A stretch of 7,005 nucleotides of DNA, from assembly GCA_003516865.1 (NCBI GenBank), contig DPBR01000067.1:43421-50425 (forward strand). Direction: 5' to 3'. Under the pieces are notes generated by a model. That model had not been told where the DNA came from. It saw only the letters and a program-made list of their open reading frames with translations, and searched no databases. Positions 1 through 6,597 of this stretch are shown here, one piece after another; position 1 is the first letter of the stretch; every line of letters starts with the position of its first letter. The position numbers and the translations under genes are program-made. The stretch is from Oscillospiraceae bacterium. Lineage in GTDB: Bacteria > Bacillota > Clostridia > Oscillospirales > Ruminococcaceae.

Positions 1-422
1 GGAGCGACAGGCACTCCCGCCTGCGCCGCAACCATCGAAACTCCGCTTTTCGGCTTTCCGAGTTCGCCCGTCTTTGAACGCGTTCCCTCGGGGAAAATCA
101 CGAAATTCCAACCTTTTTTCAACCCGTCAAGCGCCTTGTCGATACCCGACGAATCCCGCGCTCCGCGTTTTATCGGATACGCGTGAAGATGCTTCAGAAC
201 CCAAGTGAAAAGCTTGTTCTTTTGGAACAGCTCCTCTTTCGCCATAAACGTACATACGCCCTTGAACGTAATCCCCACCATCGGCGGGTCGAAGTTTGAA
301 ACGTGATTTGAAGCGATTATTATTCCGCCTTTTTTCGGAATATTTTCTTTGCCGATAAGCTTTATACTGAATTTAATATGGTAGATTATCCGGATTATCA
401 CGCGCCCAATGCAATACAACAT
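1..422 (-). CDS. plsC: 1-acyl-sn-glycerol-3-phosphate acyltransferase (partial, C-terminus outside window)
   Basis: Acyltransferase that acylates lysophosphatidic acid to phosphatidic acid at the inner face of the cytoplasmic membrane, a step in phospholipid synthesis. The ATG at 422-420 opens a frame that runs off the left edge (about 140 codons seen). Visible family motifs are NHVSNFD (the catalytic NHX4D box, about residues 38-44), a YPIKRG block that fits motif II, FPEGTRSK (motif III, glycerol-phosphate binding) and GVPVAP (start of motif IV). The first 20 residues are hydrophobic and basic and could act as a membrane anchor. The start lies one base after the cmk stop, with an AAGGAG ribosome site (433-438) inside the end of cmk, so the two genes are almost certainly co-transcribed. 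Motifs make the family assignment firm. The exact acyl donor is not readable. Confidence 0.93.
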   Translation of the reverse strand, partial: MLYCIGRVIIRIIYHIKFSIKLIGKENIPKKGGIIIASNHVSNFDPPMVGITFKGVCTFMAKEELFQKNKLFTWVLKHLHAYPIKRGARDSSGIDKALDGLKKGWNFVIFPEGTRSKTGELGKPKSGVSMVAAQAGVPVA

Positions 423-423
423 C

Positions 424-1092
424 TCACAAACGCTCCTTAACCGTTCTGCACACAAACTCCACGCTCTCCTCGAAGCTCAGCCCCGTCGTGTCCGCAAGAA
501 CCGCGTCGGAAGCCTGTTTCAAGGGCGCGTTCGCCCTGTGAGAATCGTTATAATCACGCTTGTTCAAATCCGCAAGAACCTCTTCAAACGTCGTTGCGCT
601 TTCCTTTTTCTTCAGCTCGTCAAAGCGCCTGCGCGCCCTTTCCTCAGCCGAAGCCGTCAGAAATATCTTAACATCGGCGTTCGGAAGAACAACCGTCCCG
701 ATGTCCCTGCCGTCCATTATCACATCGTTCTTCTCGGCAATCTCCCGCTGTATCCCAAGCAGCGCCGCTCTCACTCCCGCAACCGCGGAAACCGCGCTCG
801 CCGCCATAGATATTTCGGGACGCCTTATCTCCTCGGACACGTCCCGCCCGTTCAGATAAACGTGCTGCGTTCCGTCCACAAGCCGTATCTCAACCTTTAT
901 CCCGTCAAGAGCCGCCGTTATCTCGCTCTCGCTTTCAAGGTCGGCGCCGTTTTCCTTACAATACAATCCGACCGCCCTATAAAGCGCGCCCGTATCGCAA
1001 TAAATGTACCCAAGCCGCTTTGCGCTTTCGCGCGCAACCGTGCTTTTTCCCGCGCCGACAGGCCCGTCAATCGCGACAGATATATGCTTCAA
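424..1092 (-). CDS. cmk: Cytidylate (CMP/dCMP) kinase
   Basis: Cytosolic kinase that phosphorylates CMP and dCMP to the diphosphates with ATP, feeding RNA, DNA and CDP-lipid synthesis. The 222-residue length is normal for the bacterial family. The P-loop GPVGAGKS is at residues 10-17, the YCDTGALYR block at 31-39, MDGRDIGTVVLP at 126-137, and the LID-type RDYNDSHR segment at 179-186 ahead of APL, all diagnostic of Cmk. The start is a TTG codon (1092-1090), chosen because it places the P-loop at the usual distance from the N-terminus and has a GGAG at 1103-1106 ten bases upstream; no nearby ATG is in frame. plsC follows after one base. Transcription probably starts near 1191 from the promoter at 1198-1226, giving a leader of about 100 nt. 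Confidence 0.96.
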   Translation of the reverse strand: MKHISVAIDGPVGAGKSTVARESAKRLGYIYCDTGALYRAVGLYCKENGADLESESEITAALDGIKVEIRLVDGTQHVYLNGRDVSEEIRRPEISMAASAVSAVAGVRAALLGIQREIAEKNDVIMDGRDIGTVVLPNADVKIFLTASAEERARRRFDELKKKESATTFEEVLADLNKRDYNDSHRANAPLKQASDAVLADTTGLSFEESVEFVCRTVKERL

Positions 1093-1175
1093 CTTGTTTT
1101 CACTCCAGAACCGGATATTTTAAAAGGATATCTCGCTTTGTGGTTTTTTCCGCAGATTGTTGCCTAAATCAAGCC

Positions 1176-1192
1176 TGTAATCCTTTGTAATC
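1176..1192. repeat. Tandem TGTAATC heptamers at the cmk transcription start
   Basis: TGTAATC occurs at 1176-1182 and again at 1186-1192 on the plus strand (GATTACA twice on the minus strand). The copies are 10 bp apart, one helical turn, and cover the predicted start point of the cmk promoter. The position fits an operator, but two short repeats can arise by chance and no regulator is identified. Confidence 0.3.
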
Positions 1193-1197
1193 ACTTT

Positions 1198-1226
1198 ATT
1201 ATAACACATTTTTTCATAAATTGCAA
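1198..1226 (-). promoter_or_regulatory. Sigma-A-type promoter for cmk-plsC
   Basis: Read on the minus strand, TTGCAA (1226-1221) is separated by exactly 17 bp from a consensus TATAAT (1203-1198). The -10 is preceded by TG one base away, an extended -10. The predicted start of transcription is near 1191, about 100 nt before the cmk TTG. It lies in an AT-rich gap between two genes on the same strand, so cmk-plsC can be expressed independently of the upstream regulator/flavoprotein unit. Confidence 0.8.
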
Positions 1227-1297
1227 GAGCTTTTTATCAACTTTTCGTTCAAAAATCCATATCTGAACATATTTTTCGATAATTTCGTATACAAGCA

Positions 1298-1328
1298 CAA
1301 TTTTTTTACTGCATTTTAGTGCAAATTG
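1298..1328 (-). repeat. Weak AT-rich inverted repeat after the flavoprotein gene
   Basis: CAATTT (1298-1303) and AAATTG (1323-1328) are inverted, with a further ACT/AGT pair inside. The repeat begins about nine bases after the stop of the HI0933-like gene. As minus-strand RNA it would fold into a weak, A/U-rich hairpin without a U-run after it. It may be a poor transcription end or simply AT-rich sequence; no better terminator is seen in this gap. Confidence 0.25.
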
Positions 1329-1336
1329 ACGTATTA

Positions 1337-2554
1337 TTATGCATTTTCGCCCGAAATTTTACCTGTTGCGAACGCAATTTGCAGATTAAATCCGCCGGTG
1401 TACGCGTCAACGTCGATTATCTCTCCCGCGAAAAACAGCCCTTTTACAAGCTTGCTTTCCATTGTTTTCGGAGAAATTTCGCTTGTTTTCACGCCGCCGC
1501 GCGTTATTATCGCCTCGTCAATCGGACGGAAATCCTTAACCCGCAAGCGCAGATTTTTCAGCGTATTTAACAAAGTTTTGCGCTCGATTTTGGTAATTTC
1601 ATCGATTTTCTTATCCGGAGTTATTCCCGTAATTTCGGGGAAAACAGCGCAGAGTTCGCTCGGAAGCAGCTTTCGGAGTACCTCGCAGAACGATTTCCCG
1701 CGATTTTCCGAAAACTCGCGCAAAAGCCGCGCGTCAAGTTTCTCCGCGCTCAGGGCGGGTTTCAGGTCGAGAACCACGGAATACCGTCCGCGCTTCATCT
1801 CCGAAATGTGCGCCGAAGCGCTTAAAATCGTCGCTCCGCCAAGCCCGTCCGCCGTGAACGCGACTTCCCCGAAATCCTCGTAAATCGCCTTTTCGCCGTC
1901 AAGCAGCTTCATCGCGGTGTTTTTCAGCGTTAGCCCGCAGGCGCTTTTCACCCACTTTTCCTCCGTCACAAGCGGCACAAGCGACGGCACAGGCTCAATC
2001 ACCGTGTGTCCCGCCTGCTTCGCGAGAACGTATCCCGCACCGTCCGAGCCTGTTTTCTGGTAGGATTTTCCGCCCGCGGCAACGATAACCGAACGTGCAA
2101 GATGTTCGCCCGCGCCTGTTTTCACGCCAAGGCACGCGTTATCCGCGATTATCAGCGACAGCGCCTTTTCACGCGCTGTCTTTACGTTAAGCCGCAGCAA
2201 TTCGCGCTCCAGCGCCGCCACGATATCCCCCGCTTTATCGGAAACGGGAAAAACGCGTTTTCCGCGCTCCGTTTTCAGCGGTACTCCAAGCTCCTCGAAA
2301 AACGCCATAGCTTCGCTCGGAGGGAACTTCGCAAGCGCGCCGTAAAGGAACTTCGCGTTCCGCGGTATATTTGCGAGCGCTTCCTCTGCGGAGCAGTTAT
2401 TCGTCACGTTGCAGCGGCCTTTTCCCGTTATCGCGAGTTTTCGTCCGAGTCGCTCGTTCCGTTCAAGCAGCAGAACGCTTTTTCCAAGGCGCGCCGCCGT
2501 TATCGCAGCCGTCATTCCCGCGGCGCCGCCGCCGATTACGATTACGTCAAACAT
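1337..2554 (-). CDS. HI0933/YhiN-family FAD-dependent oxidoreductase (often annotated aminoacetone oxidase family)
   Basis: Soluble flavoprotein of 405 residues. The N-terminal Rossmann motif GGGAAG (residues 8-13) with an acidic residue ending strand 2 (E31) binds FAD. The family hallmark GRKLAITGKGRCNVTN follows at 37-52, then VIVAAGG plus SYQKTGSDGAGY around 156-175, and the C-terminal GLFFAGEIIDVDAYTGGFN block from 372 closes the FAD site. This combination is typical of the HI0933-like family, whose physiological substrate is mostly unknown; aminoacetone oxidase is a database family name, not a shown activity. The ATG at 2554 is preferred over an upstream in-frame TTG (2593) because it puts the Rossmann motif at the usual N-terminal position. 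The start overlaps the regulator stop by 8 bp (2547-2554), suggesting translational coupling; only a weak AAGAAAG lies directly before it. Confidence 0.9.
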   Translation of the reverse strand: MFDVIVIGGGAAGMTAAITAARLGKSVLLLERNERLGRKLAITGKGRCNVTNNCSAEEALANIPRNAKFLYGALAKFPPSEAMAFFEELGVPLKTERGKRVFPVSDKAGDIVAALERELLRLNVKTAREKALSLIIADNACLGVKTGAGEHLARSVIVAAGGKSYQKTGSDGAGYVLAKQAGHTVIEPVPSLVPLVTEEKWVKSACGLTLKNTAMKLLDGEKAIYEDFGEVAFTADGLGGATILSASAHISEMKRGRYSVVLDLKPALSAEKLDARLLREFSENRGKSFCEVLRKLLPSELCAVFPEITGITPDKKIDEITKIERKTLLNTLKNLRLRVKDFRPIDEAIITRGGVKTSEISPKTMESKLVKGLFFAGEIIDVDAYTGGFNLQIAFATGKISGENA

Positions 2555-3407
2555 CTTTCTTATACACGCCGTTGCTGTCCCACAGCTGTTCAAGCTTGCT
2601 GAACGTGTTTTCCGCGCGGCAGCGGTTTCCGCTCGATACCGCCGCGATTATCGCGTTTATCAGGCTCATCGGCGCCACAAGACTGTCCACAAACGACACC
2701 ATATCCGAATATGCGTAAAGCCGCGTGTGCGCGTACTGCACAAGCGGAGAGCTTTCGCTGTCCGTTATCGCGATAATCTGCGCGCCCTCCTCTCGGGCAA
2801 AATGGCACGCTTCAATCGTGCTCTTTGCATATCTCGGAAAGCTCATCGCTATCAGCAAATCGCCCTCGCCTATGTGTATCATCTGCTGATAAAGCTCGGT
2901 TGTGCCGACGCTTCCGACAAGCGTTACGTTATCGAATATAAAGCGCAGGTAATAATTCATAAAATTCGCCAGAATTCCCGACGACATCGCGCCCTGAATG
3001 TATATCCGCTTCGCGCTGTTTATCACCTCGACCGCGTTCTCAAAGCTCTGCATATCAATTCCTTCGAGAGTGTGGCGGATTTTGTCGATATCCTGATTGA
3101 GAACCGCCGCGACAGGGTTTTCATCGCCTATTCTGTTGCGCGTTACGTCCATTCTCTGCACGGCGGTGAGTCTGTTCTTTATGTGATTTTGAAGCGAACG
3201 CTGCAGCTGAGGATAGCCCTCGTATCCAAGCTCTATCGCAAATCGAACTACCGTCGATTCGCTCACGCCGACCGTTCTTCCAAGCTTCAGCGCGGTCATA
3301 TACGCAGCCTTTTCATAATGCTCCAGAATATAATTCGCAATAAGCTTCTGGCTCTTTGAAAAGCCCGGCTTCATCTCTTCTATCTTCTTCAGCAAATCAT
3401 CGTTCAT
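2547..3407 (-). CDS. MurR/RpiR-family transcriptional regulator (HTH + SIS)
   Basis: DNA-binding regulator of 286 residues that in this family senses a phosphosugar. Residues about 1-75 form the HTH_6 domain, with the recognition region LGRTVGVSESTVVRF (42-56) followed by GYEGYPQLQ. A linker leads to a SIS domain (about 125-255), seen in AKRIYIQGAMSSG (132-144), the SFPRYAKSTIE segment (189-199) and IIAITDSESSPL (211-222). Length and domain order are normal. The ATG at 3407-3405 has a strong GGAGG (3414-3418) six bases upstream. It is the first gene of a two-gene unit with the flavoprotein. The ligand cannot be read: no sugar catabolic gene is in the window, so the usual guilt by association with murQ or sugar transport genes is absent. 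The gene diverges from the phage head module. Confidence 0.92.
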   Translation of the reverse strand: MNDDLLKKIEEMKPGFSKSQKLIANYILEHYEKAAYMTALKLGRTVGVSESTVVRFAIELGYEGYPQLQRSLQNHIKNRLTAVQRMDVTRNRIGDENPVAAVLNQDIDKIRHTLEGIDMQSFENAVEVINSAKRIYIQGAMSSGILANFMNYYLRFIFDNVTLVGSVGTTELYQQMIHIGEGDLLIAMSFPRYAKSTIEACHFAREEGAQIIAITDSESSPLVQYAHTRLYAYSDMVSFVDSLVAPMSLINAIIAAVSSGNRCRAENTFSKLEQLWDSNGVYKKDV

Positions 3408-3423
3408 TTTATGCCTCCGTTAT

Positions 3424-3447
3424 ACCGCGCTTTTTTCAGCGGTTTTT
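3424..3447 (+). terminator. Small GC hairpin with T-run in the divergent intergenic region
   Basis: ACCGC (3424-3428) pairs with GCGGT (3439-3443) around a 10-nt loop, and on the plus strand the hairpin ends in TTTTT (3443-3447). Read on the plus strand it resembles a weak intrinsic terminator, but no plus-strand gene precedes it. Read on the minus strand it would be a hairpin in the leader of the regulator mRNA, a few bases before the ribosome site. Its role is undecided; it could limit antisense transcription from the left. Confidence 0.3.
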
Positions 3448-3463
3448 ATTATCTTTCCTATTT

Positions 3464-3492
3464 ATAATACTACTTTTCACACATTTTTGCAA
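3464..3492 (-). promoter_or_regulatory. Sigma-A-type promoter for the RpiR-flavoprotein unit
   Basis: On the minus strand TTGCAA (3492-3487) lies 17 bp from TATTAT (3469-3464). The start of transcription would be near 3457, giving a leader of about 50 nt that contains a small hairpin and the GGAGG of the regulator gene. The -35 element and spacing are the same as in the cmk promoter. Confidence 0.65.
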
Positions 3493-3522
3493 GTCCTTTT
3501 TAAAATCTTTCATTTATTTCTC

Positions 3523-3547
3523 AAAAACTGTGCAGTTTTTTGCAGTT
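3523..3547. repeat. Perfect 8-bp inverted repeat plus direct repeat upstream of the portal gene
   Basis: AAAAACTG (3523-3530) and CAGTTTTT (3533-3540) form a perfect inverted repeat with a 2-bp centre. TGCAGTT is also repeated directly at 3531-3537 and 3541-3547, 10 bp apart. The block sits just upstream of, and partly on, the expected -35 position of the candidate portal promoter (-10 at 3558-3563). This is the layout of a dimer-bound operator or activator site. The binding protein is unknown. Confidence 0.45.
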
Positions 3548-3554
3548 GAAGGCG

Positions 3555-3563
3555 TGTTATTAT
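3555..3563 (+). promoter_or_regulatory. Candidate extended -10 promoter for the head module
   Basis: TGTTATTAT (3555-3563) is an extended -10 element (TG, one base, TATTAT). No good -35 hexamer is found 16-18 bp upstream; that place holds the repeat block at 3523-3547. A start near 3570 would give a leader of about 50 nt ahead of the portal TTG. The weak -35 combined with repeats suggests dependence on, or control by, a bound protein. Confidence 0.45.
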
Positions 3564-3619
3564 CTAGTCAGCGGAAAGAAACAAGGCTTCCGCAAATCAA
3601 CGAAAAGGAGGAATTTATA

Positions 3620-4975
3620 TTGAGCATTAAAAGCTTGCTCCTCGGCAGGCATAAGCTCCCCGAAAACTCCGCGCTTTCCGCTTTCTATTCGGGCGATATC
3701 GCAAAATGGAAAGATATCTACCGCGGCGGCGGCGACTGGCGCTACGTCCGCAAGGGCGGAATGAACGGCGGTATGAGAAAAATGGCGTCGCTCGGCGCAG
3801 CGAAAGCGGTCTGCGCGGAACTTTCAAGGCTTTGCTTTACCGAAGGAACGGAGTTTTCCTGCTCCGACAAGGAAACCGAGAATTATCTCAGAACGGTCCT
3901 CAAGGACAACGGCTTTCCCGAGAGATTTTCCGATTTCCTTGAAAAAATGTTCGCGCTCGGCGGCGGCGTTATCAAGGTCTACTGGGACGGCGCGCCGAAA
4001 CTCGACTTCGTTTCCGCAGACGCTTTCGTTCCCACAAAATGGGACGGCAAAGGCATTTTCGGCGGCGCGTTCGGTTCGATTGCTTCAAAAAACGGCAAAA
4101 ACTACGTCCTCGCGGAAACTCAGGAAATCACCCCGCAGGGTCTGCTCACGCAGAACAGACTTTTCCGCGATAACGGCGGCGAAGTCCCGCTTTCGGAGTG
4201 CTTCCCCGATTTAACCGAGAAAAGCACTCTGGAGGGTCTTTCAAAGCCGCTGTTCGTCTACTTCCGCGCGGCTTCGGGTACGCTTTCGCAATGCCCGCCG
4301 CTCGGCGCTTCAATTTTCGCGGGCGCCGAGGATACTCTCAGGTCAATCGACACCGTGTTCGACTCGCTTTCAAGAGAGTTTGTTCTCGGAAAAAAGAGGA
4401 TTATCGTGCCTGCCTATGCGGTTCGCGGCGAATATGACGAGAACGGCGAACTCAGACGCTATTTCGACGTCAACGACGAGGTTTTCGAGGCGTTTTCCGC
4501 GTCGGATAACGACGATCTCAAAATCACCGACAACACCGCCGAGCTTCGCGTAACACAGCACGTCGAGGCGCTCGGCGAGCTGCTTGACCTGCTTTGTATG
4601 CAGACTGGGCTTTCCGAGGGCGCGCTTTCCTACAAGAACGGCACTATCCGCACGGCAACCGAGGTCGTTTCGCGCAACAGCAGAACTTACCGCACAACCT
4701 GCTTTTACAGAAAGCTTATCGCAAACGGTCTTGAACGCGTAGCGCAGAATATTGTCGTTCTCGCGAAAATGGCGGGAGCGCTCTCCCCGAACGCTTCGGA
4801 GGACGTTCAAATCCGCTTTGCGGACGGGGTTTGCGAGGACGAGGGAACCCGTGCGGAACGCGCCGCTTCACTCTACAAAAACGGGCTTATTTCAAGAGCA
4901 AGAGCGCTTTCCGAGATTTACGGAATTACGCTCGACGCAGCAAGGGCTATGGAAACGGAGGATTTTAATGGATAA
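3620..4975 (+). CDS. Phage portal protein, A118/SPP1 gp6-like
   Basis: Portal proteins form a ring at one head vertex through which DNA is packed and ejected, and on which capsid assembly starts. The 451-residue product matches the A118-like group: a basic N-terminus, then an LGASIFAGAEDTLRSID helix region (228-244) running into EFVLGKKRIIVP (253-264), the acidic YFDVNDEVFEAF (281-292), LRVTQHVEALGELLDLL (309-325) and KNGTIRTATEVVSRNS (339-354). The start is the TTG at 3620-3622, chosen because a strong AAAAGGAGG (3603-3611) lies eight bases upstream. The frame stays open back to 3356, but that part overlaps the regulator gene and has no supported start. No frameshift is seen. It overlaps the next gene by 8 bp. 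Terminase genes, which usually come just before the portal, are absent here. Confidence 0.88.
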   Translation: MSIKSLLLGRHKLPENSALSAFYSGDIAKWKDIYRGGGDWRYVRKGGMNGGMRKMASLGAAKAVCAELSRLCFTEGTEFSCSDKETENYLRTVLKDNGFPERFSDFLEKMFALGGGVIKVYWDGAPKLDFVSADAFVPTKWDGKGIFGGAFGSIASKNGKNYVLAETQEITPQGLLTQNRLFRDNGGEVPLSECFPDLTEKSTLEGLSKPLFVYFRAASGTLSQCPPLGASIFAGAEDTLRSIDTVFDSLSREFVLGKKRIIVPAYAVRGEYDENGELRRYFDVNDEVFEAFSASDNDDLKITDNTAELRVTQHVEALGELLDLLCMQTGLSEGALSYKNGTIRTATEVVSRNSRTYRTTCFYRKLIANGLERVAQNIVVLAKMAGALSPNASEDVQIRFADGVCEDEGTRAERAASLYKNGLISRARALSEIYGITLDAARAMETEDFNG

Positions 4976-5378
4976 CGAAACGATTGAACGGCAGATTTCC
5001 GAGGTTGTTCCCGAAAACGCTCCCGAAATCGCCGAAAACGACGCTCTCAGCGAGAAAAACACCGAGATTGACGCTCTGAAAAGGGAACTCGGCGAATGTT
5101 CGGAGCGTATTCTCAACCTCAATCTCACACTTTCCGAGGCGGAAACGAAACTCGCGCTTCTGATGTCGGGAACGGCAAAGGAAAAGCTCTCCGAGGCGCT
5201 TGTGCTGACTTCAATTCTCTGCAAGTCCGGCAAAACTCCCGAAGAAGCAGCCGCGGAAATTATCGCCGCCTATCCGCACCTCAAAGCGGTTCAGCGCGAT
5301 ATCCCGCACTTTTCCGCGGGCGGTTCGGGCGAAAGCGACGGGTTCTCCGCCGTCCGCAGAATTTTCTCGGCGAAATAA
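4968..5378 (+). CDS. Probable capsid scaffolding protein
   Basis: A 136-residue acidic, highly helical protein. A coiled coil is likely over about residues 26-66 (ALSEKNTEIDALKRELGE and on), followed by an alanine/glutamate-rich helix (92-101), a Gly/Ser-rich linker (118-123) and a short basic end, SAVRRIFSAK. Coiled coil plus basic C-terminal helix, small size and position between portal and major capsid genes are typical of phage scaffolds, which guide procapsid assembly and then leave. No specific motif proves it, so the name rests on architecture and context. ATG 4968 has GGAGG (4957-4961) six bases upstream and overlaps the portal stop by 8 bp, so translation is probably coupled. Related modules often carry a minor head protein gene before the scaffold; none is present. 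Confidence 0.72.
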   Translation: MDNETIERQISEVVPENAPEIAENDALSEKNTEIDALKRELGECSERILNLNLTLSEAETKLALLMSGTAKEKLSEALVLTSILCKSGKTPEEAAAEIIAAYPHLKAVQRDIPHFSAGGSGESDGFSAVRRIFSAK

Positions 5379-5661
5379 AGCGGATTTGCCTTGAATATCG
5401 CGGCTGAATGCGGTTTCACGGCACGACAAAACAGCGGAGGGCGGGCGGGATTTTTTACCGAAGCGGTGCAAACCGAAAGGGTTACTTTGTAAAAACGCAC
5501 GGCGGCTTCGGCGGAACGGTCGGATTTCGGCGTTGGTCGGGATAAACGGCGCGAACTATGAGAGGTTTTCTCAATAAAAAAATACGCGCGGCGGTTTCTC
5601 CCGAAACGTCTTTTCCAAATACACAACAAACAAGTTTTTATCAAGAAAGGAAGTATTTACT
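5379..5661. other. 283-bp gap between scaffold and capsid genes, no convincing gene
   Basis: The plus strand is strikingly G-rich in its first two thirds (for example GGAGGGCGGGCGGG around 5436-5449), then turns A/T-rich just before the capsid ribosome site. The scaffold frame stays open for 37 codons past its TAA, up to a second TAA at 5490. A separate ATG at 5408 opens a 45-codon, Arg/Gly-rich frame ending at 5545, but it has no ribosome site and unusual CGG, AGG and GGG codons. Small inverted repeats are present (TGAGA/TCTCA in 5556-5572; GTTTC/GAAAC near 5594-5607). No clear promoter was found. It may be a long leader for the capsid mRNA or a decayed small gene such as a decoration protein. 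Confidence 0.5.
5644..5653 (+). promoter_or_regulatory. Ribosome binding site of the major capsid gene
   Basis: AGAAAGGAAG (5644-5653) contains AAGGA (5647-5651), ten bases before the ATG at 5662. It fixes the capsid start and sits at the end of an A/T-rich stretch likely to be unstructured, which suits a strongly translated gene. Confidence 0.65.
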
Positions 5662-6558
5662 ATGGCTAACACAATCGAATATGCAAAGGTTTTTCAGGCG
5701 GAGCTTGACAAGCAGATTACCGAGGGCGCTACCTCCGGCTGGATGGAGGACAACGCTTCCCGCGTTATCTACAACGGCGGCAGCGAAATCAAAATGCCCA
5801 AGATGTCGCTTAAAGGTCTTGCAAAGTACGACCGCGACGACGGCTATGTAAGCGGCGCTATCACCTATTCCTACGAAACTATGACTATGAGTCAGGACAG
5901 GGGCAGACGTTTCCGCATAGACGCGCTCGACGTTGACGAAAGCGGTTTCGCGCTTGCGGCGGCAAATGTCGCGGCAGAGTTTCAGCGCACCGAGGTTATC
6001 CCCGAAATCGACGCTTATCGCTATTCCAAGCTTGCTGCGGCGGCTTCCATCACCAAGACCTACGCTCCCGCGAAAAGCTCCGTTCTCTCCACGCTCATCG
6101 GTCAGATTAGCGAGGTTCGCGAGGCTGTCGGCGGCGACGGCGAGCTTGTCGTAACAATGGCGCGTTCCGTTTACGATATGCTTATGCTTTCGAGCGAGGT
6201 TACTCACTCCATTGACGCGGGTTCGTTCTCTCAGGGCGACCTTGAGCTTAACGTAAAGACCATCTGCGGCGCTTCCATTATCCCCGTTCCTTCTTCGAGA
6301 ATGATGTCCGATTATACGTTCAGCGATACCGACGGCTTTGCCGCAGACGCCGCCGCCGTTCAGATTAACTGGATTATCTGCCCTAAGGACGCTCCCGTTG
6401 CCGTGTCCAAGACCGACAACATCAAGATTATCACACCCGAACAGAACCAGTTCGCGGACGCTTGGGATATTGACTACCGTAAGTATCACGACCTCTTTAT
6501 CCCCGATGGCAAAAAGGCTGCAATCGCTGTTTGCAAGGCGGCTCAGGCTACTGCGTAA
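5662..6558 (+). CDS. Phage major capsid protein
   Basis: Structural protein expected to build the icosahedral shell around DNA with the HK97 fold. The 298-residue sequence follows the pattern of capsid proteins of A118-like Firmicute phages: FQAELDKQITEGATSGWM (11-28), NASRVIYNGGSEIKMPKMS (31-49), GLAKYDRDDGYVSG (52-65), YETMTMSQDRGRRFRIDALDVDES (71-94) and EFQRTEVIPEIDAYR (106-120). The C-terminal half has the expected mix of strands and turns up to FIPDGKKAAIAVCK. There is no N-terminal protease or delta domain, consistent with a separate scaffold gene. ATG 5662 has a good ribosome site. A strong terminator follows 40 bases after the stop, so a capsid-rich transcript probably ends there. 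No frameshift or premature stop is seen. Confidence 0.9.
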   Translation: MANTIEYAKVFQAELDKQITEGATSGWMEDNASRVIYNGGSEIKMPKMSLKGLAKYDRDDGYVSGAITYSYETMTMSQDRGRRFRIDALDVDESGFALAAANVAAEFQRTEVIPEIDAYRYSKLAAAASITKTYAPAKSSVLSTLIGQISEVREAVGGDGELVVTMARSVYDMLMLSSEVTHSIDAGSFSQGDLELNVKTICGASIIPVPSSRMMSDYTFSDTDGFAADAAAVQINWIICPKDAPVAVSKTDNIKIITPEQNQFADAWDIDYRKYHDLFIPDGKKAAIAVCKAAQATA

Positions 6559-6597
6559 GGCTGCTCCGTAAAGCGGGCGGCTGACGCCATTATCACC

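Noticed and set aside
409..1167. 252-codon plus-strand open frame opposite cmk
   Set aside because: It runs opposite cmk, which has every diagnostic motif. The translation is Arg-rich without any family pattern, as expected of an antisense shadow.
2409..3359. 316-codon plus-strand open frame opposite the RpiR-type gene
   Set aside because: It covers the HTH-SIS regulator on the other strand; its product is basic, low in motif content, and no ribosome site is seen.
3356..3619. N-terminal extension of the portal frame into the regulator gene
   Set aside because: It would overlap the regulator coding start and the divergent promoters. The TTG at 3620 has the ribosome site, and the family N-terminus fits there.
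3408..3619. Phage attachment site at the host-phage junction
   Set aside because: No tRNA end and no long repeat that could be an att core was seen; the other end of the element lies outside the window, so a pair could not be compared.
5291..5644. 117-codon minus-strand frame spanning the scaffold-capsid gap
   Set aside because: It begins with TTG without a ribosome site, overlaps the scaffold gene end, and is rich in Arg, Ser and Pro as expected of antisense reading of G-rich DNA. A real gene here is not excluded but not supported.
5641..6489. 282-codon minus-strand open frame opposite the capsid gene
   Set aside because: The plus-strand product is a clear phage capsid protein with a good ribosome site. 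The minus frame is a codon-bias shadow.
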